From NCBI GenBank assembly GCA_016867265.1, contig VGJW01000002.1, positions 146,885-210,884 of the forward strand: a stretch of 64,000 nt of DNA. The letters run 5' to 3'. Below are positions 50,394 to 59,264 of the stretch, in pieces (the stretch's first letter is position 1; the number at the start of each line of letters is the position of its first letter). The notes below the pieces were generated by a model, which searched no databases, had not been told where the DNA came from, and worked only from the letters and a program-made list of their open reading frames with translations. A program made the position numbers and the translations under genes. This stretch comes from Candidatus Tanganyikabacteria bacterium (GTDB taxonomy: Bacteria > Cyanobacteriota > Sericytochromatia > S15B-MN24 > VGJW01).

Positions 50394-51272
50394 TCAGGGT
50401 GGGGATGCGGCCATCGGGTCGAGACCCGAGAGGGCTTGCTGGTACCCCAGCATGCAGAAGCCCGCGAGGCCGTCGAGGAAAGCCTCCCGATCCGAACCGG
50501 CCGGAGGCAGCGGCATCCGGAAGCGCGTGGCCGGGCCTCCGGGCACCAGACCCAGTCCCGGCAGCCACTCCTGCACCGAGACCTCGGCGACCCCCCCCTC
50601 GTTCGGGCCCGCCGGCCAGCGTGCGATCACGAGGATCGCCTTGCCGGTCACGAAGTTGGCCTGGGCAGCATAGCGGATGCGCGCCTCGGGCGAGCCCGTG
50701 CGCGGATCGACGCCCAGCTCGGCTTCATAGCCCTTCTGGGCGGGTAGCAGGCGCGAGAGGAAATTCTCGACTGGCCCTGAACCTGTGGCCCAGTCCTCGG
50801 GCCAAAAGGCGACGCTGCCGGTGGGCGTCGTCGGCGTGAGCTTGCCTCGGCTCGCGGCAATGGCCGCGTCGACGTCGGCGGTAATGGCGGCAGCCGCGGA
50901 TGCCGTAAGGCCGAGTTGCGCGAGGCGTGCCGCCACGGGGTCGTCTGGCGTGGCCGCCGGGTTGGGTGTCGGGACGCTCGCGGTTCTGGGGCGCACTTTC
51001 GGGGTCGGCACGGGTCGTGGGCGGGGAGCGACCGTCGGTCGCGGCCGGGGTGCGGGCCTGGTTTGCTGCAGGGCGAGCCGGGCCGGCGGATCGGGGCGTG
51101 CAACCGGGGCCGGAAGTGCTGCGGGCTGGATCCAGCGCATCGAGACCGGGGGGCGGACCTTGCGTGCAAGCTTCGGGGGGGCCACGGGCCTCACGTTCTG
51201 GACGACGATCCAGAGCGCCAGGCCCAGGACATGGCAGAACAGGGAGGCCGAGAGCCAGCGAACCTTGACCAC
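50394..51272 (-). CDS. TonB-like protein with Pro-rich spacer
   Basis: 292 residues. One membrane anchor (about 8-25), a Pro/Arg/Val-rich spacer (about 45-110) and a C-terminal domain (about 180-285). This architecture recalls TonB, but the C-terminal domain is not a clear TonB match. It starts four bases after the upstream stop and continues the operon. It may reach across the periplasm to an outer-membrane partner. Confidence 0.65.
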   Translation of the reverse strand: MVKVRWLSASLFCHVLGLALWIVVQNVRPVAPPKLARKVRPPVSMRWIQPAALPAPVARPDPPARLALQQTRPAPRPRPTVAPRPRPVPTPKVRPRTASVPTPNPAATPDDPVAARLAQLGLTASAAAAITADVDAAIAASRGKLTPTTPTGSVAFWPEDWATGSGPVENFLSRLLPAQKGYEAELGVDPRTGSPEARIRYAAQANFVTGKAILVIARWPAGPNEGGVAEVSVQEWLPGLGLVPGGPATRFRMPLPPAGSDREAFLDGLAGFCMLGYQQALSGLDPMAASPP

Positions 51273-51276
51273 GGCT

Positions 51277-52404
51277 TCAGGAGCGGCCCTTGCTCGGCAG
51301 GGGCAGGCTGTCCGTCACGCGCTTGAGCTCATCCGGGGGCAAGTCGCCGTAGACGAAGACGATCTGTTCCCCCTTCTCGGCCCCGTAGTAGTTGTAGGGA
51401 GCCTGAAAGGCCAGTTCCTGGAACTTGTCGACGAGGCGCACGGCCTGGGCGCCGGCCACGAGCGTGACCCAGAGGTTGGGCTTGCCGCGGTACTGGACAT
51501 AGAGCCAGTTGAGGCCATCCGTGTAACTTTGCAGGATGAGCCTGGAGCGGTAGAAGGTCGGGCACTGGATGCCCACCAGGCGGAACCCCGCAGGCAGGTC
51601 CCGGGGTACGGCGACGGGTTCTCCGATGGCCTTCTCGGCCTCGGCTGCCGAGCGGAACGTCCGGAAGCTGTTGTCCCGGGAAGCTGCGGCCAGTTCGACG
51701 CGGTTGACGTCGCGCGGGACCGGGACGCCGATGACCGGGGTCCGGCGAGGGGCCCAGGCGTCGTACCAACTGAGAAAGAAGGGTGCGAGGCCGCTGCCCC
51801 AGCTTCGCTCCTCGCGCATGATGTGGCCGGACCCACGCGCGACCCAGAAGCGGTGGGCCGGTCGGCTCCATGTGTCGTTGCCTGACTGCCCGGCAGGCGT
51901 GGCCTCGAGGATATCGCACGGTTCACCGGCGACTTCGCCCGGTATGGCACGTCTCTCCCGCTCGGCCTCGTCGAGGACGCGGAGGTCGTAGTTCCGGACC
52001 AGAGCGGCGCCATCCTGGGTCACCTGCCCGAGGACGGTCGCTCCGACCTCGCTCGCACCCGCCGGATTGTCGTTGCGAAAGAAGAGGTTCTCCATCGGGA
52101 AGTGGACATGCGCCCGGTTGTCGTCGAGCCAGACCCGGACATCCGACAGCTTCGGGGGGTCCTGGATCGTGACCCGGTAGTTCCGCTCATCCTTCCATGC
52201 GACGTGCATCCGGGCTTCCATGGCCGCGGTCTGCCTGACGAGGCGGTACTGGCGCTGACCCTCGAAAGCCGGCCGGTCCTGACGCATGACGGCGGACAGG
52301 ATGCGGTCGGCTTCGGTCGTACTCGCGGCCCTTGCCGGACCACCTGCGAGGAGGGGGGTGACCAGCAACATGCACAGCCACCGTGCGCGGGGTTCGAGGG
52401 ACAT
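51277..52404 (-). CDS. Exported LolA/RseB-like protein
   Basis: 375 residues. Signal peptide (1-26, GGPARAA). The first domain resembles the LolA/MucB-RseB lipid-binding fold (MHVAWKDERNYRVTIQDPP, ALVRNYDLRVLDEAER). The second domain (FRLVGIQCPTFYRSRLILQSYTDGLNWLYVQY) resembles the C-terminal half of RseB-type proteins. In that family the fold senses or carries lipids and can restrain an anti-sigma factor, but no sigma/anti-sigma pair is present here. AGGAGG lies nine bases before ATG 52404. Confidence 0.72.
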   Translation of the reverse strand: MSLEPRARWLCMLLVTPLLAGGPARAASTTEADRILSAVMRQDRPAFEGQRQYRLVRQTAAMEARMHVAWKDERNYRVTIQDPPKLSDVRVWLDDNRAHVHFPMENLFFRNDNPAGASEVGATVLGQVTQDGAALVRNYDLRVLDEAERERRAIPGEVAGEPCDILEATPAGQSGNDTWSRPAHRFWVARGSGHIMREERSWGSGLAPFFLSWYDAWAPRRTPVIGVPVPRDVNRVELAAASRDNSFRTFRSAAEAEKAIGEPVAVPRDLPAGFRLVGIQCPTFYRSRLILQSYTDGLNWLYVQYRGKPNLWVTLVAGAQAVRLVDKFQELAFQAPYNYYGAEKGEQIVFVYGDLPPDELKRVTDSLPLPSKGRS

Positions 52405-52504
52405 CGGTGCAGCCTCCTGGATGCTTGCATCGTCATGACGACGGTGCGCCCTTCCGGGTTCGCCATGGTAGGTGCCGGCCTCCGCCTTGGGAAGGGCCGT
52501 GTCC

Positions 52505-52750
52505 TCAGGGTGCGGGTGGCTGGACCTGCGCCACGATGGCGTCGGCAAGCTCTCGGTAGTGGATCTGGACGGCCTCCAGGTGGCCGTCGCGCGGCGAGGG
52601 GAAGAGCTTCAGGACAAGCTGCCTCGGGCTGCCCATATCGGCACTCCAGGGCAGGATGCGCTCTTGGCCGTCGAGGGCATAGAGGAGCAGGCCGCACCAC
52701 GCGTGGCCGTGACGCCGCTCCACGACGACCTGGCCGATCTCGATGCTCAC
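52505..52750 (-). CDS. Small hypothetical protein, 81 residues
   Basis: MSIEIGQVVVERRHGHAWCG and later KLFPSPRDGHLEAV give a soluble alpha/beta pattern. A GTG at 52750 with GAGGG upstream is the likely start. It lies between two envelope genes in the same orientation with short spacers. No family recognised. Confidence 0.6.
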   Translation of the reverse strand: MSIEIGQVVVERRHGHAWCGLLLYALDGQERILPWSADMGSPRQLVLKLFPSPRDGHLEAVQIHYRELADAIVAQVQPPAP

Positions 52751-52772
52751 GACGCCCTCATACCCGCGGCGG

Positions 52773-53564
52773 TCAGGGTGCCTGCAAGCCGGTGAGGGAG
52801 CGAGGATCGCGCAGCGGGATCCGGAACGTGCCGTTCGTCTGCAGCACGTAGTCGAAGCGGACGTTGTCGAGCGAGAGTTTCCGAAGGAAGATCTTGGCGA
52901 TGAGGCGCCGAGGCGGCTTGCGCGTTGCCTTGGCGGGCACGGACATGGTCGAAGCGGTGGCCGTCGCCGTAGCTGCTGGCGGTGGTGGCGGCGGGGCTTC
53001 CGGTCTCTTTAGCTCGATCCGCATGGCGAAGGCCTGGCCGGCCTCCAGGTGCCAGAGTGCCGGAACTTCGGCGTCGGCAACCGGAAGCCACGCCATTCTG
53101 GAGAAGTCCGTGCGCGTGGCCCACTCGGCAGGCTTCATGGGCGCGAAACGCACCACGTGCCAGTCACCGGGCAGGGCCAGCGCGGCATGACCGGGATGAA
53201 TGGGATCATCCGCCGGGTTGAGCTTGAAGCGCAGGTGGCCCAGCGTTGCCTTGTCGCCTTCGAGCACGGCGCCAGACCACATGTTGATGCCCGGGGACTG
53301 CCAGTAGCCTGCCCCGAGGTCTTCGAGGCGCAGGTTGACATCCTCGCCCCACACGATGTCATCGGGATAGGGAGGATGAACGATTGGCGGGGGAGTGGGC
53401 GTGGACGTGAAGGGCACGAGGAACCGGACATCCTTCGCGATGGGGGCACCTGAAGATGCGTTGCGCAACATCCTCAAGAACTGGGCCCGGTTGCGGGCGT
53501 CGGCCAGGCCTATGGCGGGCAAGACGGCGGCAACGGACAGGGCGATGGCGAGGAACCGGTTCAT
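52773..53564 (-). CDS. Exported hypothetical protein, 263 residues
   Basis: A signal peptide (MNRFLAIALSVAAVLPAIGLADA) leads to a beta-rich mature domain (HLRFKLNPADD, GDWHVVRFAPM, MRIELKRPEAPP). A Pro/Ala/Thr linker precedes a basic C-terminal stretch (KATRKPPRRLIAKIFLRK). A TACCAT hexamer seven bases before ATG 53564, with no Shine-Dalgarno, suggests a leaderless start. First gene of the envelope operon. Confidence 0.72.
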   Translation of the reverse strand: MNRFLAIALSVAAVLPAIGLADARNRAQFLRMLRNASSGAPIAKDVRFLVPFTSTPTPPPIVHPPYPDDIVWGEDVNLRLEDLGAGYWQSPGINMWSGAVLEGDKATLGHLRFKLNPADDPIHPGHAALALPGDWHVVRFAPMKPAEWATRTDFSRMAWLPVADAEVPALWHLEAGQAFAMRIELKRPEAPPPPPPAATATATASTMSVPAKATRKPPRRLIAKIFLRKLSLDNVRFDYVLQTNGTFRIPLRDPRSLTGLQAP

Positions 53565-53634
53565 GGGCGGCATGGTAGGTGAGGACGCAGCACCGGGCAA
53601 CTCCGCGTGACGCTTTCCCTTGTCCTCGGGGGCC

Positions 53635-55224
53635 ATGACGTGGAACGATCCGCGCATGGCAGTCCCTTCGCGCCCCGGGGGTTCTGACGGCCCGGGACGC
53701 CCCGGGCCGTGGCTTCTCGCATCGTTGCTCGGGAGCGTGCTGGTCCTCGCGTGGCCGTGGATTACCGATGGCCAGCGCTTCCTGGGTCCCCTAGCCGGGT
53801 TTGTCTGGCTTCTCCTGGCCGCCGGATGGTCGATTGGCGCGGCAATAACGCTCAGGGCCTCGCCGGGTTGGCGTCACACTTTGATCGGTCTGGCCGCGAT
53901 GGGTGGGGCCTTGGTCATGGGGGGGCTGATCGTGCTTCAGCGTGACGGCATGGGCATGGACGGGGGAAGCCCGCGCCACGATGCTCCCTGCCGGGAGACA
54001 CCCTTGGCCGCGGGTGCCCGTGAATGGAGCGCCGAGGGCAATGAAGAGCGTGGCGTCACGGGGGTGTTGCGGGCATCACGCAGCCGACTCGGATTGGTCG
54101 TCCTGCCCTCGTGGCCGTCTGGCCCGCGTGGCCTTGCCGTGGATACCTTGGCGCGCTGGTGGGCACCTCGCGCGCAAGTGCTCGTGCTTGCACCTGCCGG
54201 TTCACCCGGGGTTCCCGGCATTCAGGGGCCGGATGGCCTCGATGCCCGGAGTGTCGGTGCGGCCGCCGCATGGTTGAGGGGGCATGGTGCGACCCATGTG
54301 GTGGGCCTGGCCGAGGGCGATGCGGCCCTCGCCATGGCGCGAGCCGCCCTTTTGCCGGGGGCGCTGGATGCCGTCGTGCTGGCCGGACCGGCGGGGCGTT
54401 GGGGCGAAGCGCGCCCCGACGATGTTTGGTGGCGTGGCCACGCCACGCTGCCGGGCCGCTTGGCGTGGGCCGTCGTGACGGGTTGGCGGCTGGCCGCTCC
54501 CGGTCAGGGGGATGGGGAGACCCTCGCGTCCCTCGTTCCCCGTATTGCCCCCTTGCCCCTGCTGTTGCTGGGTGGTTCGGGCGACCGTGACCCGGCCCTG
54601 CTCGAAGCCTACGGCCTCGCCGGGGAACCCCGGAGCCTGCGTTGGCTGCCAGGCAAGGGCAGGCCCGTGCCCTGGGATGGTTATGAGGCCTATCACCAGA
54701 CGGTCATGGATTGGTTGGCGCTTTCTTTTCCGGCCGCCACGCCTTCACGTCCGGTGGGCGCGATTCTGCCGGATGCGGGCGGTTCAGCCGTGACGCAGGC
54801 TGCCCTGCCCGCGCGCGTTCCCCCGGGTGTCCGGCCTCCCGTGCTGCCGAAGGCTGCCGAGGAGCGGGATGGTGCTCCGGAGAGACTGCCCCGGGCTGCG
54901 ATGGATCTGTCGCGACTCTTCGATGATCCGCAGCCTATCCTGCCCCCGATGGCGACGCATCCACCCGGCGCGCCACCGCTACGGCATGCGTTGCCGCCTG
55001 CCTCCGCCGTGCAGGCAGCCCCTTTGCCCGACCGCCCATACGCCGCGCGAGCACGTCAGGCCATACCGCCCCCGCCCCGGGTTCCCTTCCGCTGGCCGAC
55101 CCTCGAGCCCATCGCCCTGCCGCGCGCACGGGCGCCCGTGCCCCCGAAGCCCGAAGCCACCGCGATCATCGAGTGGGATGAGCGGCGTCAGGAGGGGACG
55201 GCGACGGGCTCTTTCTCCAGGTAG
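53635..55224 (+). CDS. Membrane protein with alpha/beta-hydrolase-like domain
   Basis: 529 residues. Three hydrophobic helices (about 25-115) are followed by an alpha/beta-hydrolase-like domain (LGLVVLPSWPSGPRGLAVD, VVGLAEGDAALAMARAALL, LPLLLLGGSGDRDPALL). The usual GxSxG is GLAEGD, so the nucleophile is not obvious and activity is doubtful. The C-terminal 140 residues are Pro-rich. ATG 53635 follows GGGGG. The 3' end overlaps rnz by 37 bases. Confidence 0.66.
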   Translation: MTWNDPRMAVPSRPGGSDGPGRPGPWLLASLLGSVLVLAWPWITDGQRFLGPLAGFVWLLLAAGWSIGAAITLRASPGWRHTLIGLAAMGGALVMGGLIVLQRDGMGMDGGSPRHDAPCRETPLAAGAREWSAEGNEERGVTGVLRASRSRLGLVVLPSWPSGPRGLAVDTLARWWAPRAQVLVLAPAGSPGVPGIQGPDGLDARSVGAAAAWLRGHGATHVVGLAEGDAALAMARAALLPGALDAVVLAGPAGRWGEARPDDVWWRGHATLPGRLAWAVVTGWRLAAPGQGDGETLASLVPRIAPLPLLLLGGSGDRDPALLEAYGLAGEPRSLRWLPGKGRPVPWDGYEAYHQTVMDWLALSFPAATPSRPVGAILPDAGGSAVTQAALPARVPPGVRPPVLPKAAEERDGAPERLPRAAMDLSRLFDDPQPILPPMATHPPGAPPLRHALPPASAVQAAPLPDRPYAARARQAIPPPPRVPFRWPTLEPIALPRARAPVPPKPEATAIIEWDERRQEGTATGSFSR

Positions 55225-56144
55225 GCTGCGCCTTTCTCGGGAAAAGGCACGATCATCCGGTCGAGGTCGGCCGGCAGGACGCAATCGGGGAAAACCTCCC
55301 TAGCCTCGGCGTGGATGTCACGCGGATGGTGCCGGTAGCTGAGGTGGGTCAACGCCAAGCGCCGTACGCCAGCTTCCTTGGCTACGGTCGCGGCTTCGCG
55401 GGACGTGGAATGGTAGGTTTCCTCGGCGCGCTGCTGTTCGGCCGAGGTGAAGGTGCTGTCGTGCACGAGAAGGTCGGCGCCGGATGCAGCCGCGATGACG
55501 GATGCGCACGGACGGGTGTCTCCCGTGAGGACGATGCGTCGGCCGGGACGGGGCGAACCGAGGACGTCGGTCGGCCGGACGGTCTGGCCATCGGTCGTCG
55601 TCACGGCTTCACCCCGTTGCAACCGGCCGCAATCGGGTCCGTCCGTGACGCCCAGGCGACGTGCCGCGGCGACGTCGAAGCGCCCGGGACGGTCATCCTC
55701 GGCCAGCATCCAGCCAAGCGAAGGTATTCGATGGTCGGTGGCCACGGCGACAAGGCGAGCGCCCGACAAGGGAAGGACGTCGCCAGCCCTTTGCTCGTGC
55801 CAGTGCACGGGAAAGTCCGTTCTGCCGATGATGCGTCGCAGGAGTTCGACGAGGTCCAGCAGGCCCCGTGGGCCATGGATGTCGACCGGATCGGTCCGTC
55901 CCCAGAGGTCCCAGGTCTTGAGCAGGCCCGGCAGTCCCAGGTAGTGGTCGGCGTGGAGATGGGTCAGCAGGATGGTCTGGATCTGAGTCAGGCCTACGGC
56001 TGCCCGGATCAGCTGGCGTTGCGTGCCCTCGCCGCAATCGACGAGGATGCGATCGGAGCCGCGCTGCAGGAGCGTTGCCGACAAGTTGCGCTGAGGGGTG
56101 GGCACGGAGCCTGCCGTGCCTAAGAACGTCAGGGCGATATCCAT
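55188..56144 (-). CDS. rnz: Ribonuclease Z
   Basis: 318 residues. The metallo-beta-lactamase metal site is H62-L-H64-A-D66-H67 (THLHADHYLG), with later LTGDTRP, HDSTF and the conserved LTHLSYRH. It removes the 3' trailer from tRNA precursors. ATG 56144 starts eight bases after the stop of the acyl-CoA synthetase gene. Confidence 0.95.
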   Translation of the reverse strand: MDIALTFLGTAGSVPTPQRNLSATLLQRGSDRILVDCGEGTQRQLIRAAVGLTQIQTILLTHLHADHYLGLPGLLKTWDLWGRTDPVDIHGPRGLLDLVELLRRIIGRTDFPVHWHEQRAGDVLPLSGARLVAVATDHRIPSLGWMLAEDDRPGRFDVAAARRLGVTDGPDCGRLQRGEAVTTTDGQTVRPTDVLGSPRPGRRIVLTGDTRPCASVIAAASGADLLVHDSTFTSAEQQRAEETYHSTSREAATVAKEAGVRRLALTHLSYRHHPRDIHAEAREVFPDCVLPADLDRMIVPFPEKGAAYLEKEPVAVPS

Positions 56145-56152
56145 GCCGGACG

Positions 56153-58018
56153 TCAGGCTTCCACGGGCGCCGGGGCCTCGTACATCCGGGCAATCGCCGC
56201 GGCGTGCCGCTCGAGGATGACGCGTCGCTTGAGCGAGAGTTTGGGCGTGAGTTCCCCGGTCTCGATGGAAAATTCCTGCGCGAGGAGGACGAACTGCTTG
56301 ATCTGCTCAAAGCGAGCGAAGTCCTGCGTCTGGCGTGCGACCTCGGTCTGGATGAAGGCCTGCACTTCGGGATGGCCCGCAAGGCTCGCGGGTTCGGTAG
56401 GCAGGCCCTTCTTGGCCGCCCAGGGCACAAGGTTGGCATAGTCGGGCACGAGAATGGCCGCAATGAAGTTGCGGTTATCTCCAAGGACGCAGGCCTGCGC
56501 GATGAACGGACTGAGCAGCAAGGCATTCTCGATAGGCGCCGGAGCCACGTTCTTGCCGTTGCTCGTCACCAGAATTTCCTTCTTGCGGTCGGTAATGCGC
56601 AGGAAACCGTCGGGGTCGAATGAGCCGATGTCGCCGGTATGGAACCAGCCCTCGTCGTTGATGGCCTTGGCCGTTTCCTCGGGCTTGTTGAAGTACCCCT
56701 TCATGATGTTCGGGCCACGGGCCAGGATCTCACCATCCTCGGCAATTCTCACCTCGACACCGTCGATGGGCTTGCCCACCGTCCCCAAGCGTCGGGCTAC
56801 CGGCGTGTTGCACGTGATGACGGGACTGGTCTCCGTGAGGCCATAGCCCTCGAGGAGGACGATGCCGACCAGTTCAAAGAATTCGGCCACTTCCTTGGAA
56901 AGAGGAGCGCCGCCGCTGATGCAGTACCTGAGGCGCCCCCCCAGGACGGCGCGAATCTTCGAGAACACCAGCTTGTCGGCGAGGCCGAGCTGCAGCGTGC
57001 TCCAGGGGGAGAGGCCCCCGAGCCGCTCGCGATCCGTCCGCGCGGTCTTGGCGACTTCGAAGGCCCAGTGGAAAATCTTCCGGCGCAGCGGGGGCGCTTT
57101 CTCGGCCTTGTCGAGCGCCCCGGCCCGGATCTTCTCGAGCACACGCGGCACGCTGACGAGAAAGGTGGGGCAGACCTCAGCAAGGTTGTCCCGGACCTTC
57201 TCGATGCTCTCGGCGAAGTTGATGCGTGCGCCGGCGGAGATGAAAGCGTAGTACACCACGCGCTCGAAGACGTGCGACAGGGGCAGGAACGAAAGGTTTG
57301 CATCCGTCGCACGGATGTCGACGAGCGGAATGATGGTCTCGTGGTTGCTGACGATGTTCCGGTGGGTCAGCATCGCCCCCTTGGGCTCTCCCGTGGTGCC
57401 GGACGTGTAGATGATTGAGGCCGTGTCCTCGGCTTGGATGTGGCTCAGGCGCGCCTCGCGGTCCTCCCGCGTTCGTGCCTCGACAGAGGCACCGCGCGCC
57501 AGGAATGCGGCCCAGGTCATGGTCGGGACGGGGGCGTTTGCGGGTACCTCGCCACTCATCAGGATGATGTGGGCCAACTGGGGCGTTTCCGCGACCACTT
57601 CGGCGACCTTGGCGTACTGCACGATGTCCGACACGAACAGGGCCCGGGCCCCGGAATCCTGCAAGAGGTACCGGATCTGGGGGGGCGTGAGCGTAGGATA
57701 GATGGGCACATTGGCCGCGCCGGTGGCGAGAATCGCTTGGTCGGCCAGCAGCCATTCGGGCCGGTTGGCCGAGAGCAGACAGACCCGGTCCTGGAGCTGG
57801 ATGCCGATGTCCACGAGCGCCGCGGCCAGGGCATCGACCTGCTGCAGGAATGAACGATACGAGATGGTCTGCCACTGGTCGCCGGACTTGTGGGCCACGG
57901 CTACCGCATCCGGCAGGCGCTGCACCGTCCTGCGGAGGATGACGGGCAACGTCAACCCCTGGGTATCGGCACCGGTGCCCGGACGCGTGCCGGAGGGTCC
58001 GTGGGTGGGCAGGTCCAT
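56153..58018 (-). CDS. Long-chain acyl-CoA synthetase
   Basis: 621 residues. AMP-binding motif YTSGTTGEPKG, then GYGLTETSPVITCN, GWFHTGDIGSFDPDGFLRITDRKKE and GKNVAPAPIEN are those of FadD15-like enzymes. It activates fatty acids with ATP and CoA. ATG 58018 is preferred over a start 57 bases upstream. A TATGAT on the minus strand (58066-58061) may be its -10. It is followed closely by rnz. Confidence 0.93.
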   Translation of the reverse strand: MDLPTHGPSGTRPGTGADTQGLTLPVILRRTVQRLPDAVAVAHKSGDQWQTISYRSFLQQVDALAAALVDIGIQLQDRVCLLSANRPEWLLADQAILATGAANVPIYPTLTPPQIRYLLQDSGARALFVSDIVQYAKVAEVVAETPQLAHIILMSGEVPANAPVPTMTWAAFLARGASVEARTREDREARLSHIQAEDTASIIYTSGTTGEPKGAMLTHRNIVSNHETIIPLVDIRATDANLSFLPLSHVFERVVYYAFISAGARINFAESIEKVRDNLAEVCPTFLVSVPRVLEKIRAGALDKAEKAPPLRRKIFHWAFEVAKTARTDRERLGGLSPWSTLQLGLADKLVFSKIRAVLGGRLRYCISGGAPLSKEVAEFFELVGIVLLEGYGLTETSPVITCNTPVARRLGTVGKPIDGVEVRIAEDGEILARGPNIMKGYFNKPEETAKAINDEGWFHTGDIGSFDPDGFLRITDRKKEILVTSNGKNVAPAPIENALLLSPFIAQACVLGDNRNFIAAILVPDYANLVPWAAKKGLPTEPASLAGHPEVQAFIQTEVARQTQDFARFEQIKQFVLLAQEFSIETGELTPKLSLKRRVILERHAAAIARMYEAPAPVEA

Positions 58019-58094
58019 CACAGTTTGGCCTCGAGGGTTCGGGATCGGGTGCGATATCGGATCATACCAGAGCAAGGTCCCGCTCCGGACGGCT

Positions 58095-59162
58095 TCAGGA
58101 CAGGCGGGTCCGCCTGCGGGCCAGGTCCTTGCCCAGTGCTGCCAGCCGACCAGGCTTGCGACCTTCGGCCTGGCGCGTCGCCGTCAGGGCCGCGACCTCG
58201 TCGTAGGCAGGGATCTGGATGCGGTCGCCGGGAAAGACCTTGTCGGCGCTGCGGATGCGGTTGCGGTTGAACGCGAAGAGACCGAGCCAATGCCGACCCT
58301 TGCCCTCGTAGTAACGACGCGCAAGCTGGATGAGCGTCTCGCCCGGGCGAATCGTGTGCCAGCGGGGAGCTTGGGCTTGTGCCTGCACGGCGGGCTTGTC
58401 GATCGTCCGACGTGGTGTCTCGGGGAAGGATGCCGCGGTGGCCTCCGGCCGGGTCCTTGCGGCGACGATGAGGCCGGAGGGCATGTCCGGGCCGAGGGGG
58501 CGAAGCTCGAGCGGCATGTCCGGTCCCATGGGCCGGAGGGCCGGCGGGACATCCGGACCGAGCGCGACATGGCCGAAGTGACCCTTGCGAGGGCCACGGG
58601 CCTTCGCGGGCAGGCCGGGAAGCGGAGGCAGGTCGATGGGCGCAGCCGAGACGGCCGGAGGCAAGGCTGCAGGGCTGGCGACCTTGCCGGGCTGTATCCG
58701 GCCCATGCCGATGTTGCGGTGTTCAGGCCTTTCGGGCGGCGTCCCCAGGTTGTCGCTTGCTGGTGGCATAACGGGAGGAGGGAGCTGCTTGGCGGCGATC
58801 GGGGGGCGTGTCGGTCCGCCGATGATTTCGACGGGCGCAAGCCGGGACCAGTCGTCTTCCCCCTGAACCTCGTGTTGCACCGGGCTGCTGGCCACCAGTG
58901 ACGGCGGTGGAGGAACGAGGTCATCCAGGGTCGTCGTGGGCAGCATCGGAGCGAGGCCCGCGGCCAGCGTGAAGGTGGCCATGCCGGCGGGCGCCCTGTC
59001 GGGCCGGGGATGCCGGATGGACGCTGGCATGGCCTCGACGAGCCAGTCCTGTTCCTTCAGGACGACACGGAACGTCCGGGAGAAGTCATTGCCCGCCGTG
59101 GCCAGCAAGGCGTGGAGCTTCGCCAGGTCTTGGTCGACTGCTTGAGAATCCTTGGCGTTCAT
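58095..59162 (-). CDS. LysM protein with Pro-rich linker
   Basis: 355 residues. A short N-terminal helix region, a Pro/Ala linker with GPDVPPALRPM-type repeats (GPDVP, GPDMP, GPDMP) and a C-terminal LysM of the form WHTIRPGETLIQLARRYYEGKGRHWLGLFAFNRNRI...VFPGDRIQIP (about 290-340). LysM modules bind peptidoglycan or, in phage-tail-like systems, join tail components. No signal peptide is visible. GGAGG lies five bases before ATG 59162. Confidence 0.78.
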   Translation of the reverse strand: MNAKDSQAVDQDLAKLHALLATAGNDFSRTFRVVLKEQDWLVEAMPASIRHPRPDRAPAGMATFTLAAGLAPMLPTTTLDDLVPPPPSLVASSPVQHEVQGEDDWSRLAPVEIIGGPTRPPIAAKQLPPPVMPPASDNLGTPPERPEHRNIGMGRIQPGKVASPAALPPAVSAAPIDLPPLPGLPAKARGPRKGHFGHVALGPDVPPALRPMGPDMPLELRPLGPDMPSGLIVAARTRPEATAASFPETPRRTIDKPAVQAQAQAPRWHTIRPGETLIQLARRYYEGKGRHWLGLFAFNRNRIRSADKVFPGDRIQIPAYDEVAALTATRQAEGRKPGRLAALGKDLARRRTRLS

Positions 59163-59264
59163 GCGGCCTCCGTGAAACGTCCCTGCAGCGTGCCACAAGG
59201 CACTCCGGCGGTCTGTGACGGAAGCCCCCTTGCCGGACCGTGGGGGAGGTGGCAACCTGACGGC

